From Desulfosporosinus fructosivorans (GTDB taxonomy: Bacteria > Bacillota > Desulfitobacteriia > Desulfitobacteriales > Desulfitobacteriaceae), in contig NZ_SPQQ01000001.1 of NCBI RefSeq assembly GCF_004766045.1, forward strand, positions 797,626 to 861,625: a DNA stretch of 64,000 nt. The letters are read 5' to 3'. Positions 8,677 to 17,857 of this stretch are shown here, in pieces. The position numbers and the translations under genes were made by a program. Under the pieces are notes generated by a model that was not told where the DNA came from, did not search any database, and worked only from the letters and a program-made list of their open reading frames with translations. The first letter of the stretch is position 1. Every line of letters begins with the position of its first letter.

Positions 8677-9732
8677 ATGGTAAATATTGAGCTTCGTGGG
8701 TGTTCAGAGGATGAATTAATCAAAATTTGTAAGGAAATTGGGTTAAAAAGGTTTCGTGCAATCCAATTATTTCAATGGGTACAACAAAAGGCGGTGCGTA
8801 CTTGGGAGGAAATGAAAAATATTGGAGAGCGTGATCGGCAAACTTTGCGTTCTCGCTTAAGTCTTTATCCGTTAGAAAAGGTTCGAGAACAACGTTCCAA
8901 GGACGGCACTCGCAAGTATCTATTCCGCCTTGAAGACAGTGAAACGATTGAGTGTGTGTTAATGGATTATGCGCGGACTAGCTCGAGGGACCGTCATACA
9001 GTTTGTGTCTCTACTCAAGTCGGATGTGCGGTGGGGTGCGCCTTTTGTGCTACAGGTTTAGAAGGGTTTCGGAGAAACCTCAGTGTCGGAGAAATTGTCG
9101 GTCAAGTGTTGGATATCACTCATCTTGTCCGTCAGGAAGATCCAGATTTCCAGGTGACCAACATTGTCTTTATGGGTATGGGGGAACCCCTTCTGAATTA
9201 TGATCAGGTGCTGCAGGCAATTCAACTTTTGAACCAAGCACAGGGGCTAAATATTGGCATGAGGCGGATGACTATTTCAACCTGTGGGGTCGTGCCTCAG
9301 ATTATTCAACTGGCTAAAGATAACCCCCAAGTGGGTCTTGCGGTCTCTCTTCATGCATCTCAGGACGAAGTGAGGAATAAGTTGATCCCGATGAACCGCC
9401 GCTATCCACTTACCCAGCTTATGGAGGCCTGCCAAGAGTACACACAAATCACGCATCGTCGCATTACGTTCGAGGTAGCTTTGACGGCTGAGAATGCGAA
9501 ACGTGAGGAAGCTGAGGCCCTTGCCAAGTTACTTAAAGGACAGTTTGGATATGTAAATTTAATCCCAGTGAATCCTGTGGCGGGAACTGGAATGGAGCGA
9601 CCCAAGCCAGAGCTCATAAGAAGGTTTGCCCAGGTGTTAGAAGATGCTGGAATTTCTGTTTCATCACGTGAAGAACGGGGAGCGGATATTGACGCAGCGT
9701 GCGGTCAACTTCGCCGACAGTGGGAGGGGTGA
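8677..9732 (+). CDS. rlmN: Dual-specificity 23S rRNA/tRNA adenine-C2 methyltransferase RlmN
   Basis: A 351-residue radical SAM enzyme that methylates A2503 of 23S rRNA and A37 of some tRNAs. The [4Fe-4S] motif CxxxCxxC is at Cys117, Cys121 and Cys124 (GCAVGCAFC). The C-terminal Cys342 (DIDAACGQL) matches the methyl-carrying cysteine, and GMGEPLLNY and SLHAS are family motifs. The ATG lacks a strong ribosome site (GGTGAA lies about 15 bp upstream), perhaps because repeat family B abuts the start. Confidence 0.95.
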   Translation: MVNIELRGCSEDELIKICKEIGLKRFRAIQLFQWVQQKAVRTWEEMKNIGERDRQTLRSRLSLYPLEKVREQRSKDGTRKYLFRLEDSETIECVLMDYARTSSRDRHTVCVSTQVGCAVGCAFCATGLEGFRRNLSVGEIVGQVLDITHLVRQEDPDFQVTNIVFMGMGEPLLNYDQVLQAIQLLNQAQGLNIGMRRMTISTCGVVPQIIQLAKDNPQVGLAVSLHASQDEVRNKLIPMNRRYPLTQLMEACQEYTQITHRRITFEVALTAENAKREEAEALAKLLKGQFGYVNLIPVNPVAGTGMERPKPELIRRFAQVLEDAGISVSSREERGADIDAACGQLRRQWEG

Positions 9733-9738
9733 GTAATA

Positions 9739-10533
9739 ATGAGCCTATTGGCCCGATTTGAAGGAATGGCCGAATTTCTCTTTACCGGAGCTTTCAAAAA
9801 AGGCGCTGCCCGCCTTCAACCTGTGGAAATTGCTAAAGAACTTGTGAAGGCGATGCTTAAAAATAAGCAGGTCAGCATTTCGCAGGTTTATGTACCGAAT
9901 ATTTATCGGGTTTATCTCCATTCTAGTGATTGGGGGCCTTTGGCTAGTTTTGGGGATGTGTTTCTTATAGAACTTTCGAAGTATTTATTTGCGGAAGCGA
10001 CTCGGAATGGATATACGTTTTTAAGCAAACCGGCCATTGAATTGCATTCGGATGAGACGGTTAATCCCCGAGAAATGGTTGTTGAAGTTGATTTTGATGA
10101 CTCTATTGACGTACACTGGGGTGATGAGGAAGAAGCGGAGACCGTGGATGAACCTGATTGGCGGGAGAGTACAACCATCTTTAAAGAAAGTGTTAAGCCA
10201 AAATTATCAGATCAGGGTCTTGAAGGAAGGAATCCAGAGTACTTTATCGAAATTAAAGAAGGACCAGATATTGGTCAGAAGTTTTTGCTGAAGGATGAGG
10301 AGGTTTTCATAGGTCGCCATGGACAATGTGAGTTGGTACTCCATGATCCTGAGGTTTCGCGGCGGCATCTGAAGCTTTCGACAGGGGAGAACGGTTGGTG
10401 GTTGGACGATTTAGGAAGTACTAATGGTTCATTTGTTAATGGACAAAGAATTACGCAGCATACTGTTGCTCCTGGAGACCGGATTCAAATTGGACAAAGT
10501 GTACTGGTGATACAAAGAGCGCCTCTGGGGTGA
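9739..10533 (+). CDS. FhaA-like protein (DUF3662 plus FHA domain)
   Basis: A 264-residue cytoplasmic protein. Residues 1-120 match the FhaA N-terminal domain (DUF3662; starts SLLARFEGMAEFLFTGAFKK). An acidic linker follows (about 112-160), then a C-terminal FHA domain (about 168-262) with the phosphothreonine-binding motifs IGRHGQCELVL, SRRHLKL and LGSTNGSFVNG. FHA domains bind phosphothreonine peptides, so the likely role is to read marks made by the PASTA kinase encoded at 14464. It heads a six-gene signalling and cell-wall cluster, 6 bp after rlmN. Confidence 0.88.
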   Translation: MSLLARFEGMAEFLFTGAFKKGAARLQPVEIAKELVKAMLKNKQVSISQVYVPNIYRVYLHSSDWGPLASFGDVFLIELSKYLFAEATRNGYTFLSKPAIELHSDETVNPREMVVEVDFDDSIDVHWGDEEEAETVDEPDWRESTTIFKESVKPKLSDQGLEGRNPEYFIEIKEGPDIGQKFLLKDEEVFIGRHGQCELVLHDPEVSRRHLKLSTGENGWWLDDLGSTNGSFVNGQRITQHTVAPGDRIQIGQSVLVIQRAPLG

Positions 10534-10610
10534 ATTTAAACTGGAAAGCTTGTGAGTTTAAGTTTCGGACTTCTGGCTTCTTGCTTCCAATTTTCGACTA
10601 GGAGGGTTGT

Positions 10611-11060
10611 ATGCAATTTATAGTAGTCATTGGACGGTTAGCTTTTGTAGCTCTTATCTATCTATTCATATTCCGTATTTTTACGGCGCTTATGGCAGAT
10701 CTCCAAATTAAGGGGATTTTTCAGCGCCCAAATAGTGAATATGGACGGTTAGAGGTACTGACTGGGGCAGAAGCGCTTTCAAAAGGGAGTGTTTTCCGGG
10801 TGGATGGAAAAGGGCTACGTTTAGGGCGTGGTAAGCATAATGATATTGTTTTACCAGATCATTTTGCTTCCATTGACCATGCTGTTTTTAGGTTGAAAAA
10901 AGGATTGACTATTGTGGAAGACCTAGGAAGTACAAATGGAACCTGGGTCAATGGAGAACAAATTCATTCTCCAGTGCAAATGGTTCCTGGGGACTATGTG
11001 AAAATTGGAAGTATTACCTTCCAATACTCGAGGTGGCAAAATGAGAGTTCTAAGCTTTAG
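10611..11060 (+). CDS. FhaB-like membrane-anchored FHA protein
   Basis: A 149-residue protein with one N-terminal membrane segment (about 4-26) and an FHA domain (about 62-145). FHA motifs are LGRGKHNDIVLPD, a degenerate S/H position (ASIDHAVF) and LGSTNGTWVNG. This layout matches mycobacterial FhaB/FipA, which binds phosphorylated partners at the division site. Its last 20 bp overlap the phosphatase gene. Start ATG follows TAGGAGGG. The 77-bp gap before it holds a GACTTCTGGCTTC-type short repeat and no promoter that I can defend. Confidence 0.85.
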   Translation: MQFIVVIGRLAFVALIYLFIFRIFTALMADLQIKGIFQRPNSEYGRLEVLTGAEALSKGSVFRVDGKGLRLGRGKHNDIVLPDHFASIDHAVFRLKKGLTIVEDLGSTNGTWVNGEQIHSPVQMVPGDYVKIGSITFQYSRWQNESSKL

Positions 11061-11760
11061 TGAAAAAGGATGTATTCGTAAAAATAATGAGGATTCTTTT
11101 CTGGTGTTATCCCAGCAAGGTTTCTATGCAGTGGCCGATGGGATGGGGGGACATCGCGCGGGAGAAGTAGCTTCTTCAACAGCATTACAAGAATTAGAAA
11201 AATTGGTTCCACAATTGCTTGAGTTTGAGGGGCAGGCTTTGGAAAATGGGTTGACTGAAGCCTTTATGCATGCCAATAGAGTCGTCAATGATGCATCAAC
11301 GAATAAACCGGAAAATGCCGGGATGGGAACGACTATGACAGTTTTGCTGGTGCGCAGTAACACTGCTGTTATAGCCCATGTCGGGGACAGTCGGGCTTAT
11401 TTGTGGAGAGATGAGGCGCTGACCTCCTTGACGGTAGACCATTCGTTAGTTGGGGAACTTGTGCGTTTAGGACAGATCACACCTGAAGAAGCGGAAAAAC
11501 ACCCTCAACGGCATGTACTAATGCGTGCGATAGGTGCAGACCAAGAGATTAAGGTGGATTGCCGTAGTATAAACATTCAGACCGGGGATGTCTTTCTTTT
11601 ATGCACTGACGGTTTTTCTAATCTAATCAGTGATCAAGAACTTGCAGAAGAATTTCAAGAACCGAGCTCATGGGAGGGACGGTTTGAGAACTTACGAAAG
11701 CTTACCTTAGAACGAGGTGCACCCGATAATTTCACAGCCTTGTGCTGTATATTGGAGTAA
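11041..11760 (+). CDS. PP2C-family serine/threonine phosphatase (PrpC/PstP type)
   Basis: A 239-residue metal-dependent phosphatase expected to reverse phosphorylation by the kinase at 14464. The N-terminus has the family pattern GCIRKNNEDS; metal-binding motifs are ADGMGGH, VGDSRAY and LCTDGFSNL, and the last Asp is in APDNFTA. ATG 11041 is chosen because AGGTGG sits just upstream and the protein then begins at RVLSFSEKG like its relatives; an ATG 36 bp earlier lacks this support. Unlike mycobacterial PstP there is no membrane segment, so it is cytoplasmic like Bacillus PrpC. Confidence 0.93.
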   Translation: MRVLSFSEKGCIRKNNEDSFLVLSQQGFYAVADGMGGHRAGEVASSTALQELEKLVPQLLEFEGQALENGLTEAFMHANRVVNDASTNKPENAGMGTTMTVLLVRSNTAVIAHVGDSRAYLWRDEALTSLTVDHSLVGELVRLGQITPEEAEKHPQRHVLMRAIGADQEIKVDCRSINIQTGDVFLLCTDGFSNLISDQELAEEFQEPSSWEGRFENLRKLTLERGAPDNFTALCCILE

Positions 11761-11765
11761 GGCCG

Positions 11766-13049
11766 ATGATTCATCGTTTAACCACGCGCATTGTCATTTT
11801 AGGAATGATGTGGCTAGGACTTAGCCTTCTTAAGTGGGAGAGCCTGAGTACTCAACTCTTTACACAAACGCTGATTTTCTCGGCCATAGTTATTCTGGGA
11901 TGCTTGATGGAACAAATTTTCAATTATCAAGGGGATCCCTATATCTTACCAGTGGTCCAGGCAATAATGGCTTTAGGGCTTGTGTTTGTAGTGCGAATTA
12001 ATCCAAATGTTGCCCTGCACCAATTCTGGTGGGCGAACATTGGGCAGGTGCTCTTCTACATAGTTTTATGGGCAATGCACGATTATCGAAAGTTAGGAAG
12101 GTTTAGATATCTCTGGGGACTTTTAGCAGTTGCCTTGTTGTTGGCGACGTTACTGTTTGGTGCCGAGGAAGGCGGTGCAACAAGCTCATTCAAATTCTTG
12201 GGAGTTGGGATTCAACCAGAGGAATTTGTCAAACTAGCTTTGCTTTTATTCATGGCAACGTATTTGGAAGAAAATGAGGAGTTGTTGCGGGTAGGTACTG
12301 TGCAGTGGGGGAGATTCTCTTTACCTGACTGGCGGACTTTAGGTCCGTTTATGATCATGGTAGCTTTTATCCTTGGAATTTTGGCTGCTCAAAAAAGCTT
12401 AGGGACAGCTTTGGTGTTCTATATGCTCTTTGTGCTTATGCTTTATGTTGTGACCGAGCGGGCCCTTTATTTAGGAATATCCTTTCCGATTCTTCTGCTC
12501 ACAGGAACCGTAGGCTATATGCTCTTTAGACATGTGCGTGTCAGAGTGGCAGTGTGGATGAATCCTTGGCTAGATCCCTCAGGTGGGGGGTACCAAATTG
12601 CCCAATCTTTGTTTGCTATTAGTGGTGGTAAGATTCTAGGAACTGGGTTAGGAAACGGCATAGGAGCTACGACCGTACCAGTAGCCATTAGTGATTTCGT
12701 CTTTTCCGTCATTGCGGAAGAACTTGGTTTTGCCGGGGCCATGGCTGTACTAGTCATGTTTCTCATTGTTGTTATGAGGGCTTTTGCGGTTAGCTTAAGG
12801 GCCAAGGATCGGTTTGGACAAATCCTAGCTGCTGGGATCGGAATTCTCCTCGGAACAGAAACGTTGATTATTCTCGCGGGGGTCACTAAACTACTGCCCT
12901 TGACAGGTATACCACTTCCCTGGGTAAGTTATGGGGGTAGTTCCCTCATTGTTCACTTTATTTTGCTAGGACTTTTACTGAATATCTCAAACGCCACCGC
13001 AGTAGCTTCCCACAGCACAAAGAATAAGGGAAGGGAGTATGCAACATGA
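11766..13049 (+). CDS. SEDS-family peptidoglycan glycosyltransferase (FtsW/RodA/SpoVE)
   Basis: A 427-residue integral membrane protein with about 10-12 segments that polymerises lipid II glycan strands. Family motifs include FQPEEFVKLAL-like IQPEEFVKLAL, LGTALVF, the extracellular loop with GGGYQIAQSLFAISGG and the C-terminal PLTGIPLPWVSYGGSS. ATG 11766 is preferred with GGAG 8 bp upstream; an in-frame GTG at 11742 lies inside the phosphatase gene. It overlaps the PBP gene by 4 bp (ATGA), the expected SEDS-class B PBP pair. Whether it acts in elongation, division or sporulation cannot be told from sequence. Confidence 0.93.
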   Translation: MIHRLTTRIVILGMMWLGLSLLKWESLSTQLFTQTLIFSAIVILGCLMEQIFNYQGDPYILPVVQAIMALGLVFVVRINPNVALHQFWWANIGQVLFYIVLWAMHDYRKLGRFRYLWGLLAVALLLATLLFGAEEGGATSSFKFLGVGIQPEEFVKLALLLFMATYLEENEELLRVGTVQWGRFSLPDWRTLGPFMIMVAFILGILAAQKSLGTALVFYMLFVLMLYVVTERALYLGISFPILLLTGTVGYMLFRHVRVRVAVWMNPWLDPSGGGYQIAQSLFAISGGKILGTGLGNGIGATTVPVAISDFVFSVIAEELGFAGAMAVLVMFLIVVMRAFAVSLRAKDRFGQILAAGIGILLGTETLIILAGVTKLLPLTGIPLPWVSYGGSSLIVHFILLGLLLNISNATAVASHSTKNKGREYAT

Positions 13050-14467
13050 TGAGAGGAGTACGTCGTGTAGCGCTTGGTATGGCCTTTAGTTTCTTTATGC
13101 TAAGTCTGGGCTTGGTCTATTGGCAGGTTGTTCAGGCGGATACGTTGCTGGAAAATCCCGCGAATCGTCGCCTGATACTTATGGAAAATCGCGTGAACCG
13201 GGGAGGAATTTTCGATCGTAATGGCGAAATACTAGCACAAAACCAGACTTCCAACGGTAAAAAGGTTCGGGTATATCCCAAAGGGGAAATGTATGAGCCA
13301 CTACTCGGTTATTCGTCAGTAAAATATGGTTCCTCCGGTCTCGAAGGAAGCACGGCAGATTGGTTGCTGGGAGTCAGGAATGCAACGCCTACCCAAACCG
13401 TTCAACAGCTCTTCGCCCTTCCCCGCCAAGGAAATGACGTGGTACTTACGTTGGATTCACGGCTGCAGACCATTGCCTATAACGCGCTCAAAGGGAAAAT
13501 GGGGGCAGCTGTGGCTATCGATCCTCAGACTGGAAAAGTCTTGGCAATGGTAAGTCAGCCCAGTTTTGATCCCACAAGCCTCGAAGAGAATTGGGCTAAC
13601 ATTAATAGTCGGGTACAGGAAAGACCGTTTGAAAACCGTGCTTTTTCCCTCTTCCCACCTGGATCAGTCATGAAGGTGGTTACGTCTGCAGCCTTATTCC
13701 GAAGTGGGATTAATACCACTGATCTGTACGAAAGTACGGGCTCGGCGATTATTAATGGGCAAACAATTAACGAGCAAAACGGCAAGGCATTTGGCTGGGT
13801 TAACTATAATATGGCATTAGCCAACTCCAGTAACGCGTACTTCGCAACATTTGGAGTACAGGCGGGAGATAAGAATTTCCTTTCCGCGGTCAAAGGCTTC
13901 GGTTTTGGACAAAAAATTCCTTTTGAACTTGATGTTCGAATGAGTTCTATTACGAAAGCAGACAAACTTCCTGCGAAGTTGACGACAAACCTTCTCGCTG
14001 CCAGTACGTTTGGTCAAGGGGAAGTACTAGTAACACCCTTTCATATGGCGTTAATAGCAGCCGGTATCGCAAACCATGGGGTTATTATGACCCCGCATCT
14101 AGTTGAACGTGTCTTAGACCCTACTCAAACTGTTATATTTGAACCTAAACCCCAGCCTTGGTTAACTGCACTTTCTAAAGAAGAAGCCGATAAAATTACG
14201 AGCGCGATGGTGACTGCAGTGACCGATGGAACAGCTGCACCGGGGGCCTTGCCTAATGTTCAGGTTGCGGGTAAGACTGGTTCAGCAGAACCTGGAGGAG
14301 ATGTCCCGACGCATGGTTGGTATATTGCTTTTGCGCCAGCGGAGGCTCCACGGATCGCAGTAGCGGTTATGGTGGAAAATGGTGGAACGGGTGGAGGGGC
14401 GGCTGCTCCAATTGCAAGACAAATCATGCAAGAAGCATTGAGCCAGAAAGTAGGTGACAAATTGTGA
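13046..14467 (+). CDS. Class B penicillin-binding protein (PbpA type transpeptidase)
   Basis: A 473-residue protein with an N-terminal membrane anchor (about 8-28) and an extracytoplasmic transpeptidase domain. Active-site motifs are S207-V-M-K210, S261-S-N263 and K410-T-G412. It is short for a PBP2 and has a small N-terminal pedestal, as in mycobacterial PbpA. It should crosslink glycan made by the SEDS protein with which it overlaps by 4 bp, and it overlaps the kinase gene by 4 bp (GTGA). This arrangement fits phosphorylation-controlled wall synthesis. Confidence 0.93.
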   Translation: MMRGVRRVALGMAFSFFMLSLGLVYWQVVQADTLLENPANRRLILMENRVNRGGIFDRNGEILAQNQTSNGKKVRVYPKGEMYEPLLGYSSVKYGSSGLEGSTADWLLGVRNATPTQTVQQLFALPRQGNDVVLTLDSRLQTIAYNALKGKMGAAVAIDPQTGKVLAMVSQPSFDPTSLEENWANINSRVQERPFENRAFSLFPPGSVMKVVTSAALFRSGINTTDLYESTGSAIINGQTINEQNGKAFGWVNYNMALANSSNAYFATFGVQAGDKNFLSAVKGFGFGQKIPFELDVRMSSITKADKLPAKLTTNLLAASTFGQGEVLVTPFHMALIAAGIANHGVIMTPHLVERVLDPTQTVIFEPKPQPWLTALSKEEADKITSAMVTAVTDGTAAPGALPNVQVAGKTGSAEPGGDVPTHGWYIAFAPAEAPRIAVAVMVENGGTGGGAAAPIARQIMQEALSQKVGDKL

Positions 14468-16218
14468 GTAAAATCTTTGGGGGACGATATGAGGTCTTGG
14501 AGCGAATAGGTGCCGGCGGTATGGCGATTGTCTACAAGGCCAAGGATATACTACTGAACCGTGTTGTAACGATAAAGGTACTTCGGGAGCAGTTTGTCAC
14601 AGATGAAGACTTTATTCGTCGTTTTCGGAGGGAAGCGCAATCTGCAGCGAGTTTGTCCCATCCCAATATAGTATCAGTTTATGATGTGGGTAAAGAAGAG
14701 GATACTGAGTATATTGTCATGGAATACGTGGAGGGTCGTAATCTCAAAGAAATTATTCGAGAGTACGCTCCACTGTCTACAGATCAATCGATTAACCTGG
14801 GGCGGCAAATTACTGAGGCCATACAAAATGCTCATGAGCACCATATTATTCATAGGGATATTAAACCGCACAACATCCTGGTGACGGAGGACGGACAGGT
14901 TAAGGTCACGGACTTCGGGATTGCACGGGCCGTATCTTCGGCAACCGTGACCCATACTGGAGATATCATTGGTTCGGTTCATTACTTGTCGCCAGAACAG
15001 GCTAAAGGGTTGCAGAGTAACGAGCAATCAGACATATACTCCTTAGGGATCGTTCTTTATGAGTTGATCACAGGTAAAGTTCCGTATGATGGTGAAACCC
15101 CGATTACCATTGCCCTAAAACATCTCCAGGAGCAGGCTGTATTGCCAAGTAAGATAAATCCTCGGATCGAAAAGGAATTCGAAGCTGTTATCATGCGAGC
15201 AATCGCAAAGTCGCCCGAACAAAGGTATTTATCGGCCAAGGATCTTTTAACTGATCTGAACCATATTCAGGCTGGCCGGCCGATTTCGAGCGTGGCGATC
15301 CCTCTTACTGATGACTCAGAAGCAACCCAGACTCACAAGGGAATGGGCAAGATTTTAGCACCTATCCAGCCAAATGATTCGCCGGTCGGGGGGAAAACCT
15401 CCCCAGCCAAGACAGAAAAGAAAGATAATAAAAAACGCCGGAAGTGGATTGTGGGGGGGCTCGTACTTCTCTTCCTCTTGTTAGCCATATGGTTGATAGC
15501 CAAAAACCTTACAACAGGAGAAACAAAGGTCCCTGATGTTGTCGGGAAAGCAAGCCCTGTGGCGGAGCAATTTCTGAAAGCGGAAGGACTAACTCTTGAC
15601 CCGAACGTCATAGAAGGGTTCAGTGATACGATTGCTAAAGATCTCATCATTGATCAGGAACCGAAAGCTGGGACATCCGTTAAACTTGGCAGGGCCATTA
15701 AAGTCACAGTCAGCAAAGGCCCGGAAACGGCGATATTTCCAGATGTAACGACCGTAAAGACGTCTAAAGCAAATGCCATAATCCAAATTGAGAATGAGGG
15801 GTTTACTGGGGAAATAACCTTTGAAGCTCAACCTGATGCGACTGTACCTAAAGGTTTTGTGCTCGCCCAGAGTGTTATGCCAGGTGCTACTTGGGCGAAA
15901 ACCGCGCCATTTAAATTGACGATCAGCGATGGTGCGCTAAAGGAAACGATTAATATGCCCTATGTGCTTGGCATGACCTCCGTAGAAGCCAAAGCTCTAC
16001 TTGAAAAGAATGACCTGATTGTGCTAATAGAATCCCAGACCACTACTGCTTATGCCAAAGATGTGGTGATAAGTACGACTCCTAAGCCTGGAGAATCCAT
16101 TGTGCAGGGATCTGAGGTTACGATGGTTGTCTCGATTGGACCTGGACCACTTGCCCAAGGAATTGATCCTGTGGCGGCTCTAGCCCAGATCATCGGATCT
16201 GTATCAATAAAACGGTAA
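14464..16218 (+). CDS. prkC: PASTA-domain serine/threonine kinase (PrkC/PknB/StkP type)
   Basis: A 584-residue single-pass kinase. The cytoplasmic kinase domain (about 9-270) has glycine loop GAGGMAIVYKA, catalytic Lys38, HRDIKPHN (130-137, Asp132) and DFG (150-152). A basic juxtamembrane stretch leads into a membrane helix (about 328-346), then three extracellular PASTA repeats (about 355-420, 424-490 and 497-562) that bind muropeptides or lipid II. In spore-formers PrkC also signals germination. The GTG start overlaps the PBP stop by 4 bp. The last 20 or so residues after PASTA 3 have no recognised domain. Confidence 0.96.
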   Translation: MSKIFGGRYEVLERIGAGGMAIVYKAKDILLNRVVTIKVLREQFVTDEDFIRRFRREAQSAASLSHPNIVSVYDVGKEEDTEYIVMEYVEGRNLKEIIREYAPLSTDQSINLGRQITEAIQNAHEHHIIHRDIKPHNILVTEDGQVKVTDFGIARAVSSATVTHTGDIIGSVHYLSPEQAKGLQSNEQSDIYSLGIVLYELITGKVPYDGETPITIALKHLQEQAVLPSKINPRIEKEFEAVIMRAIAKSPEQRYLSAKDLLTDLNHIQAGRPISSVAIPLTDDSEATQTHKGMGKILAPIQPNDSPVGGKTSPAKTEKKDNKKRRKWIVGGLVLLFLLLAIWLIAKNLTTGETKVPDVVGKASPVAEQFLKAEGLTLDPNVIEGFSDTIAKDLIIDQEPKAGTSVKLGRAIKVTVSKGPETAIFPDVTTVKTSKANAIIQIENEGFTGEITFEAQPDATVPKGFVLAQSVMPGATWAKTAPFKLTISDGALKETINMPYVLGMTSVEAKALLEKNDLIVLIESQTTTAYAKDVVISTTPKPGESIVQGSEVTMVVSIGPGPLAQGIDPVAALAQIIGSVSIKR

Positions 16219-16299
16219 AAAAATTCCACAGTAACCGTTAATTTAGTAGAAGAGCGAGCGAGCCTCACGATTGGATAAAATGATAAATAAGGAGTATTT

Positions 16300-17187
16300 A
16301 TGATCGAAGGAGTTTTACTCAAAGGGTACGGCGGATTTTATTATGTCTATGCGGAGGACCGAGTATGGGAATGTTCTCTGCGCGGTCGCTTTCGTGTAAA
16401 AGATCAAGACTTTTTGCCGGGAGATCGGGTGAAAATTCTACCAGACGAGGAGAATAAGGCGACGATTGAGGCTGTTGAGCCACGGCGAAATGCTTTGATT
16501 CGTCCGACAATTGCCAACGTGGACCAGGCGATTTTGGTCTTTGCGATGACATCCCCTAAGCCGGATCTAAATCTTATGGATCGCTTGTTGGTCCAGGTGA
16601 CGGACGCGGAGATTGATCCCATCCTAGTTTTTACCAAATTAGATAAATATGAAGAGGATTTAAAGACTGGCTCTGAGGAACTTACAATTATGGATGTATA
16701 CCGCAAAATCGGATACACTGTGTTTGAAGTTTCCAATGAAACGGGCCAGGGGATAGAGGCGGTCGGTGCCGGCTTAAAGAATAAAATCAGTGTACTTGCC
16801 GGACCTTCTGGCGCTGGAAAATCAAGTCTCTTTAATGCATTATCGACCGGCAAGAAATTAAAGACAGGGGAATTAAGCCTGAAGTCTAAACGTGGACGGC
16901 ACACCACACGTCACGTCGAATTAATGGTTTGTGCTGGTGGACTTGTTGCCGATACACCTGGATTTTCTGCTCTCTTTTTACCGGATATGAACCGATTAGA
17001 GTTAGCAGAGTGCTTTCCAGAATTTGCCCAGCGTCGCAGCCAATGTCGGTTTAGTAGCTGCATCCATGATAAAGAACCAAATTGTGCTATAAAAGAAGCC
17101 CTCGAAAACGGAGAAATCGCTTCTTCTCGATATGAACACTACTTAATATTCTTGCAAGAAGTAATTGCAGCAGAGAGGAGATATTAA
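16300..17187 (+). CDS. rsgA: Ribosome small-subunit-dependent GTPase RsgA
   Basis: A 295-residue circularly permuted GTPase in late 30S assembly. An N-terminal OB fold (about 1-68) precedes the GTPase motifs in permuted order: G4 TKLD (112-115), then G1 GPSGAGKSS (168-176), then G3 DTPGF. A C-terminal zinc finger has Cys in ECFPEF, QCRFSSC and PNCAIKEA plus His. Known Firmicute order prkC-rsgA-rpe-thiN is kept. ATG follows AAGGAG; the gap after prkC is 81 bp. Confidence 0.96.
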   Translation: MIEGVLLKGYGGFYYVYAEDRVWECSLRGRFRVKDQDFLPGDRVKILPDEENKATIEAVEPRRNALIRPTIANVDQAILVFAMTSPKPDLNLMDRLLVQVTDAEIDPILVFTKLDKYEEDLKTGSEELTIMDVYRKIGYTVFEVSNETGQGIEAVGAGLKNKISVLAGPSGAGKSSLFNALSTGKKLKTGELSLKSKRGRHTTRHVELMVCAGGLVADTPGFSALFLPDMNRLELAECFPEFAQRRSQCRFSSCIHDKEPNCAIKEALENGEIASSRYEHYLIFLQEVIAAERRY

Positions 17188-17188
17188 T

Positions 17189-17857
17189 ATGATTCAACTT
17201 GCTCCTTCCATTTTATCCGCCGATTTCTCTCGACTAGGAGAACAGGTGCGTTTGGTTGAGGATGCTGGCGCGGAAGTCTTACACATTGATGTGATGGACG
17301 GGCACTTTGTACCGAATCTTACCTTTGGACCGGCTCTTGTAAAATCACTGAGGGCCCATTCTAGTATGCGCTTTGATGTTCACCTAATGGTGGAAGCCCC
17401 GGAACTTTTTATTTCAGACTTCGCTGCGGCTGGTGCCGATCACATCACTGTTCACTTAGAGGCCGCAAGCCACCTACACCGAGTGATTCAACAGATCAAA
17501 GAACATGGGATGACGGCTGGAGTCTCACTCAACCCTGCGACACCATTAGATGGTATTAAGTATATTTTGCAAGACTTAGATATGGTGCTATTAATGACGG
17601 TCAACCCTGGATTTGGGGGGCAAAAATTCATAGCGAACGTTATTCCGAAAATCCAAGTTCTCCATCGCCATCTTAAACAAACTGGGTCCTCTTGTCTGAT
17701 CGAAGTCGATGGAGGAATTAATCTGGAAACGGCACCTGTAGCGGTAAAAGCGGGGGCTAATATTTTGGTGGCAGGGGCTGCTATTTTCGCACAACCTGAT
17801 CCCAAACAAGCTGTGGAAAAACTTCGTCAAGCAGCACACTCTGGGATAAGTGAGTAA
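17189..17857 (+). CDS. rpe: Ribulose-phosphate 3-epimerase
   Basis: A 222-residue TIM-barrel enzyme interconverting ribulose 5-phosphate and xylulose 5-phosphate in the pentose phosphate pathway. Metal and catalytic motifs are SILSADFS, HIDVMDGHFVPN, FDVHLMV, MTVNPGFGGQKF and EVDGGIN. ATG 17189 is chosen because AGAGGAG lies 8 bp upstream and the product then begins MIQLAPSILSAD as in relatives; it overlaps no upstream codon. The stop overlaps the thiN start by one base (TAATG). Confidence 0.96.
   Translation: MIQLAPSILSADFSRLGEQVRLVEDAGAEVLHIDVMDGHFVPNLTFGPALVKSLRAHSSMRFDVHLMVEAPELFISDFAAAGADHITVHLEAASHLHRVIQQIKEHGMTAGVSLNPATPLDGIKYILQDLDMVLLMTVNPGFGGQKFIANVIPKIQVLHRHLKQTGSSCLIEVDGGINLETAPVAVKAGANILVAGAAIFAQPDPKQAVEKLRQAAHSGISE

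Noticed and set aside
16404..16907. 167-codon minus-strand frame inside rsgA
   Set aside because: Antisense shadow of a gene with complete GTPase motifs.
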